DNA of 64,000 bases. Origin: Calditrichota bacterium. Its GTDB lineage: Bacteria; Calditrichota; Calditrichia; Calditrichales; Calditrichaceae. The notes beneath the pieces are model-generated. The model saw nothing but the letters and a program-made list of their open reading frames with translations, was not told where the DNA came from and made no database searches. The position numbers were made by a program, and so were the translations under genes. Positions within the stretch are counted from its first letter, which is position 1. Every line of letters starts with the position of its first letter. The DNA lies in NCBI GenBank assembly GCA_003854985.1, contig RQOG01000130.1, forward strand, positions 23,208 through 87,207. The letters are read 5' to 3'. Of this stretch, positions 62,790-64,000 are shown in pieces.

Positions 62790-63661
62790 ATTTTTTCCCC
62801 GGATTGATTTGCAGAGCCTAACTCTCTGGTTGCTAAAAGCTCCAGTATGGTCGATAGGACAATATCTCTGTCTTTACCGCTCAGCGCCAGCGCCAATTGA
62901 GCGGTCAGCAATCCGTATTTTGTGCCGATATTGTAACGCCAGCCCGGGTGTTCCAAGGCCAGATATTGTTCGCTTTTTGCTAATTCCGCTAATGCGTTTG
63001 ATAAACTGATGCTTTTTGGATGATCAGACTTTTGTATTAAATCCTTAAGGATATCAAAAACAAGCGGCGTTAGCACGTGGATGCCAAAGAAACAAAGATA
63101 ATAACTGGCCCGCAGCCCGGAAACGATTAGATGCTGTTCGGCGTCGGTGGGGGTAGGTTTTTCAATAACTGTTTCTATCCGGTACAGATCTTTTGATCCC
63201 TGCACTCTTCTGCCGCCTACCGTGCCATAATAATGCAGGTATATTTCCGGAGTCGCCTGAACGGCTGATACAGAACAGTTTTGCGCTTCGGCCACTTCAA
63301 CAACCCGCTGCGCACAACCCTGATCTGTCCGGCTGATGTGTAAATGATCTCCAACCAAATGAAGCGCGCTTTGATTTTCCACAAATTCCCTGGCGCAATT
63401 AAGAGCATGACCATACCCTAAAGCTTCTTTCTGATGTACAAAATGCAGACGCCCGGAATGGTCGCCGGCGACTTCGGCATAGGCTTTTTCATCGCCTGGC
63501 CTTACGACCAGGCAGATTTCTTCTATCCCCGCCCGCAGGGTTTCTTCTATGATAATGCTCAGCACCGATTTTTCTTCGCCGTCCCGGTCCACTAACTTTT
63601 GCAAGGGCAAAGTGCTCTGTTCCTTACTAGCGGCGGTAATAATAGCTTTGGTAATTTTCAT
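62786..63661 (-). CDS. GalU-like nucleotidyltransferase
   Basis: 291 residues of the GT-A nucleotidyltransferase fold: [11 protein letters not shown] in place of the usual GxGTR loop, [26 protein letters not shown], and later [15 protein letters not shown] and [11 protein letters not shown] (the LxxGD motif). [20 protein letters not shown] near the end is typical of GalU. The first loop lacks the GxGTR signature, so catalytic activity is uncertain and it may have a different nucleotide or a regulatory role. AAGGAG lies six bases before the ATG. It is translationally coupled to the large fusion enzyme, so both work on the same sugar-nucleotide pool. Confidence 0.78.
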   Translation of the reverse strand: MKITKAIITAASKEQSTLPLQKLVDRDGEEKSVLSIIIEETLRAGIEEICLVVRPGDEKAYAEVAGDHSGRLHFVHQKEALGYGHALNCAREFVENQSALHLVGDHLHISRTDQGCAQRVVEVAEAQNCSVSAVQATPEIYLHYYGTVGGRRVQGSKDLYRIETVIEKPTPTDAEQHLIVSGLRASYYLCFFGIHVLTPLVFDILKDLIQKSDHPKSISLSNALAELAKSEQYLALEHPGWRYNIGTKYGLLTAQLALALSGKDRDIVLSTILELLATRELGSANQSGEKI

Positions 63662-63780
63662 TGCAACTCCTTAAAACGTCAACCCGTGGTTTTTCAAAAA
63701 CATTTTTTTAAGTCTTTTCTTAAACTGGCATAGGGGTGAATTTATTAATTTTGATAATACAATTCTAATATAGATCTGAG

Positions 63781-64000
63781 CTGTCCTAAATAATTAGATT
63801 TTAAAAAAGATTTTTTGTTTTTATTGATTTTAGTCCGCTGTTTTAGATGCTCTGGAAAACAACCCCAAAAAAAGTTATTAAAAATAACTTGCCGCTATCT
63901 TCAGATAGCGGTAAAAAATAACCGGAATATGGGGCTTTAGCCCTAAAATGAACTTCCATCTGGGACTGAAGTCCATTTTATTGGAGCTGTCCTAATCCAC
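63781..64000. mobile_element. MITE-like repeat, copy B (cut off by the window end)
   Basis: It begins with an intact CTGTCCTAAATAA terminal repeat and matches copy A base by base apart from scattered substitutions and a few short indels, including the CCGCTATC/GATAGCGG, GGGC/GCCC and GGACT/AGTCC hairpins. It ends in the first bases of the last hairpin (ATCCAC). The right terminal repeat lies outside the window. Confidence 0.75.

Noticed and set aside
1..64000. CRISPR arrays, tRNA or rRNA genes
   Set aside because: No regularly spaced repeats, tRNA cloverleaf patterns or rRNA-like stretches were noticed on either strand.

Overview
The window reads as chromosomal DNA of an uncultured Gram-negative bacterium, most likely from the FCB side of the tree (Calditrichota / KSB1 / Ignavibacteria-like). 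The evidence is a secreted M14 peptidase ending in a Por/FlgD-like sorting domain, a GSCFA protein, LolA/LolD-type envelope genes with an outer-membrane beta-barrel, a giant beta-propeller hybrid sensor, SpoIIE/STAS signalling genes and AT-leaning intergenic DNA. This placement is inference from gene content. No rRNA, tRNA or CRISPR array was seen.

Layout. 1-2.2 kb: an RraB-like protein, a small membrane protein and a divergent ECF sigma/anti-sigma pair. The two strands carry matching ECF-type promoter motifs. 2.3-10.5 kb: a type I restriction-modification operon on the minus strand in the order hsdR, tcmP, DUF5131, hsdS, RAYT, hsdM, plus a 44-residue coupled ORF. The RAYT (REP-associated tyrosine transposase) gene is joined to both neighbours by ATGA overlaps and contains a REP-like palindrome. 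TcmP and DUF5131 are a recurring but functionally unassigned pair. This operon is the strongest candidate for an undescribed system.

10.7-23.7 kb: a lipoprotein, an M64 peptidase, a SpoIIE phosphatase/STAS/GH13_18 phosphorylase run, a MATE-like transporter, a SemiSWEET, an aldehyde dehydrogenase next to an Rrf2 regulator with a palindromic operator, a heavy-metal permease fused to an HMA domain, and a cupin gene with a frameshift and an attC-like hairpin. A MITE-like repeat lies at 21.35-21.61 kb and again at the right window edge.

23.7-38.3 kb: the M14 peptidase, GSCFA, a Rho-N protein, a YdjM-like protein, topA with an in-frame stop 56 codons before its natural end, then a TetR-controlled set (LolA-like carrier, two FtsX-type permeases, a Cys-rich membrane protein, a LolD-like ATPase, an OM barrel) that looks like one trans-envelope export module. 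38.3-45.9 kb: a chemosensory-like operon with a 1714-residue sensor kinase, CheY, CheX and a degenerate pseudokinase paralogue.

46-64 kb: a methyltransferase/NifX-like pair, an MFS transporter, hemicellulose genes (CE15 esterase, GH51, GH5), VapBC, a second CheY, a Gfo/Idh/MocA oxidoreductase, RNase HI, and a sugar-nucleotide pair (a GalU-like enzyme and a GHMP-kinase/UDPGP fusion). Three genes (cupin, CE15, GH5) are each broken by what looks like a single missing base and topA by one stop codon. Base-calling or consensus error is therefore a real possibility and should be excluded before these are called pseudogenes.
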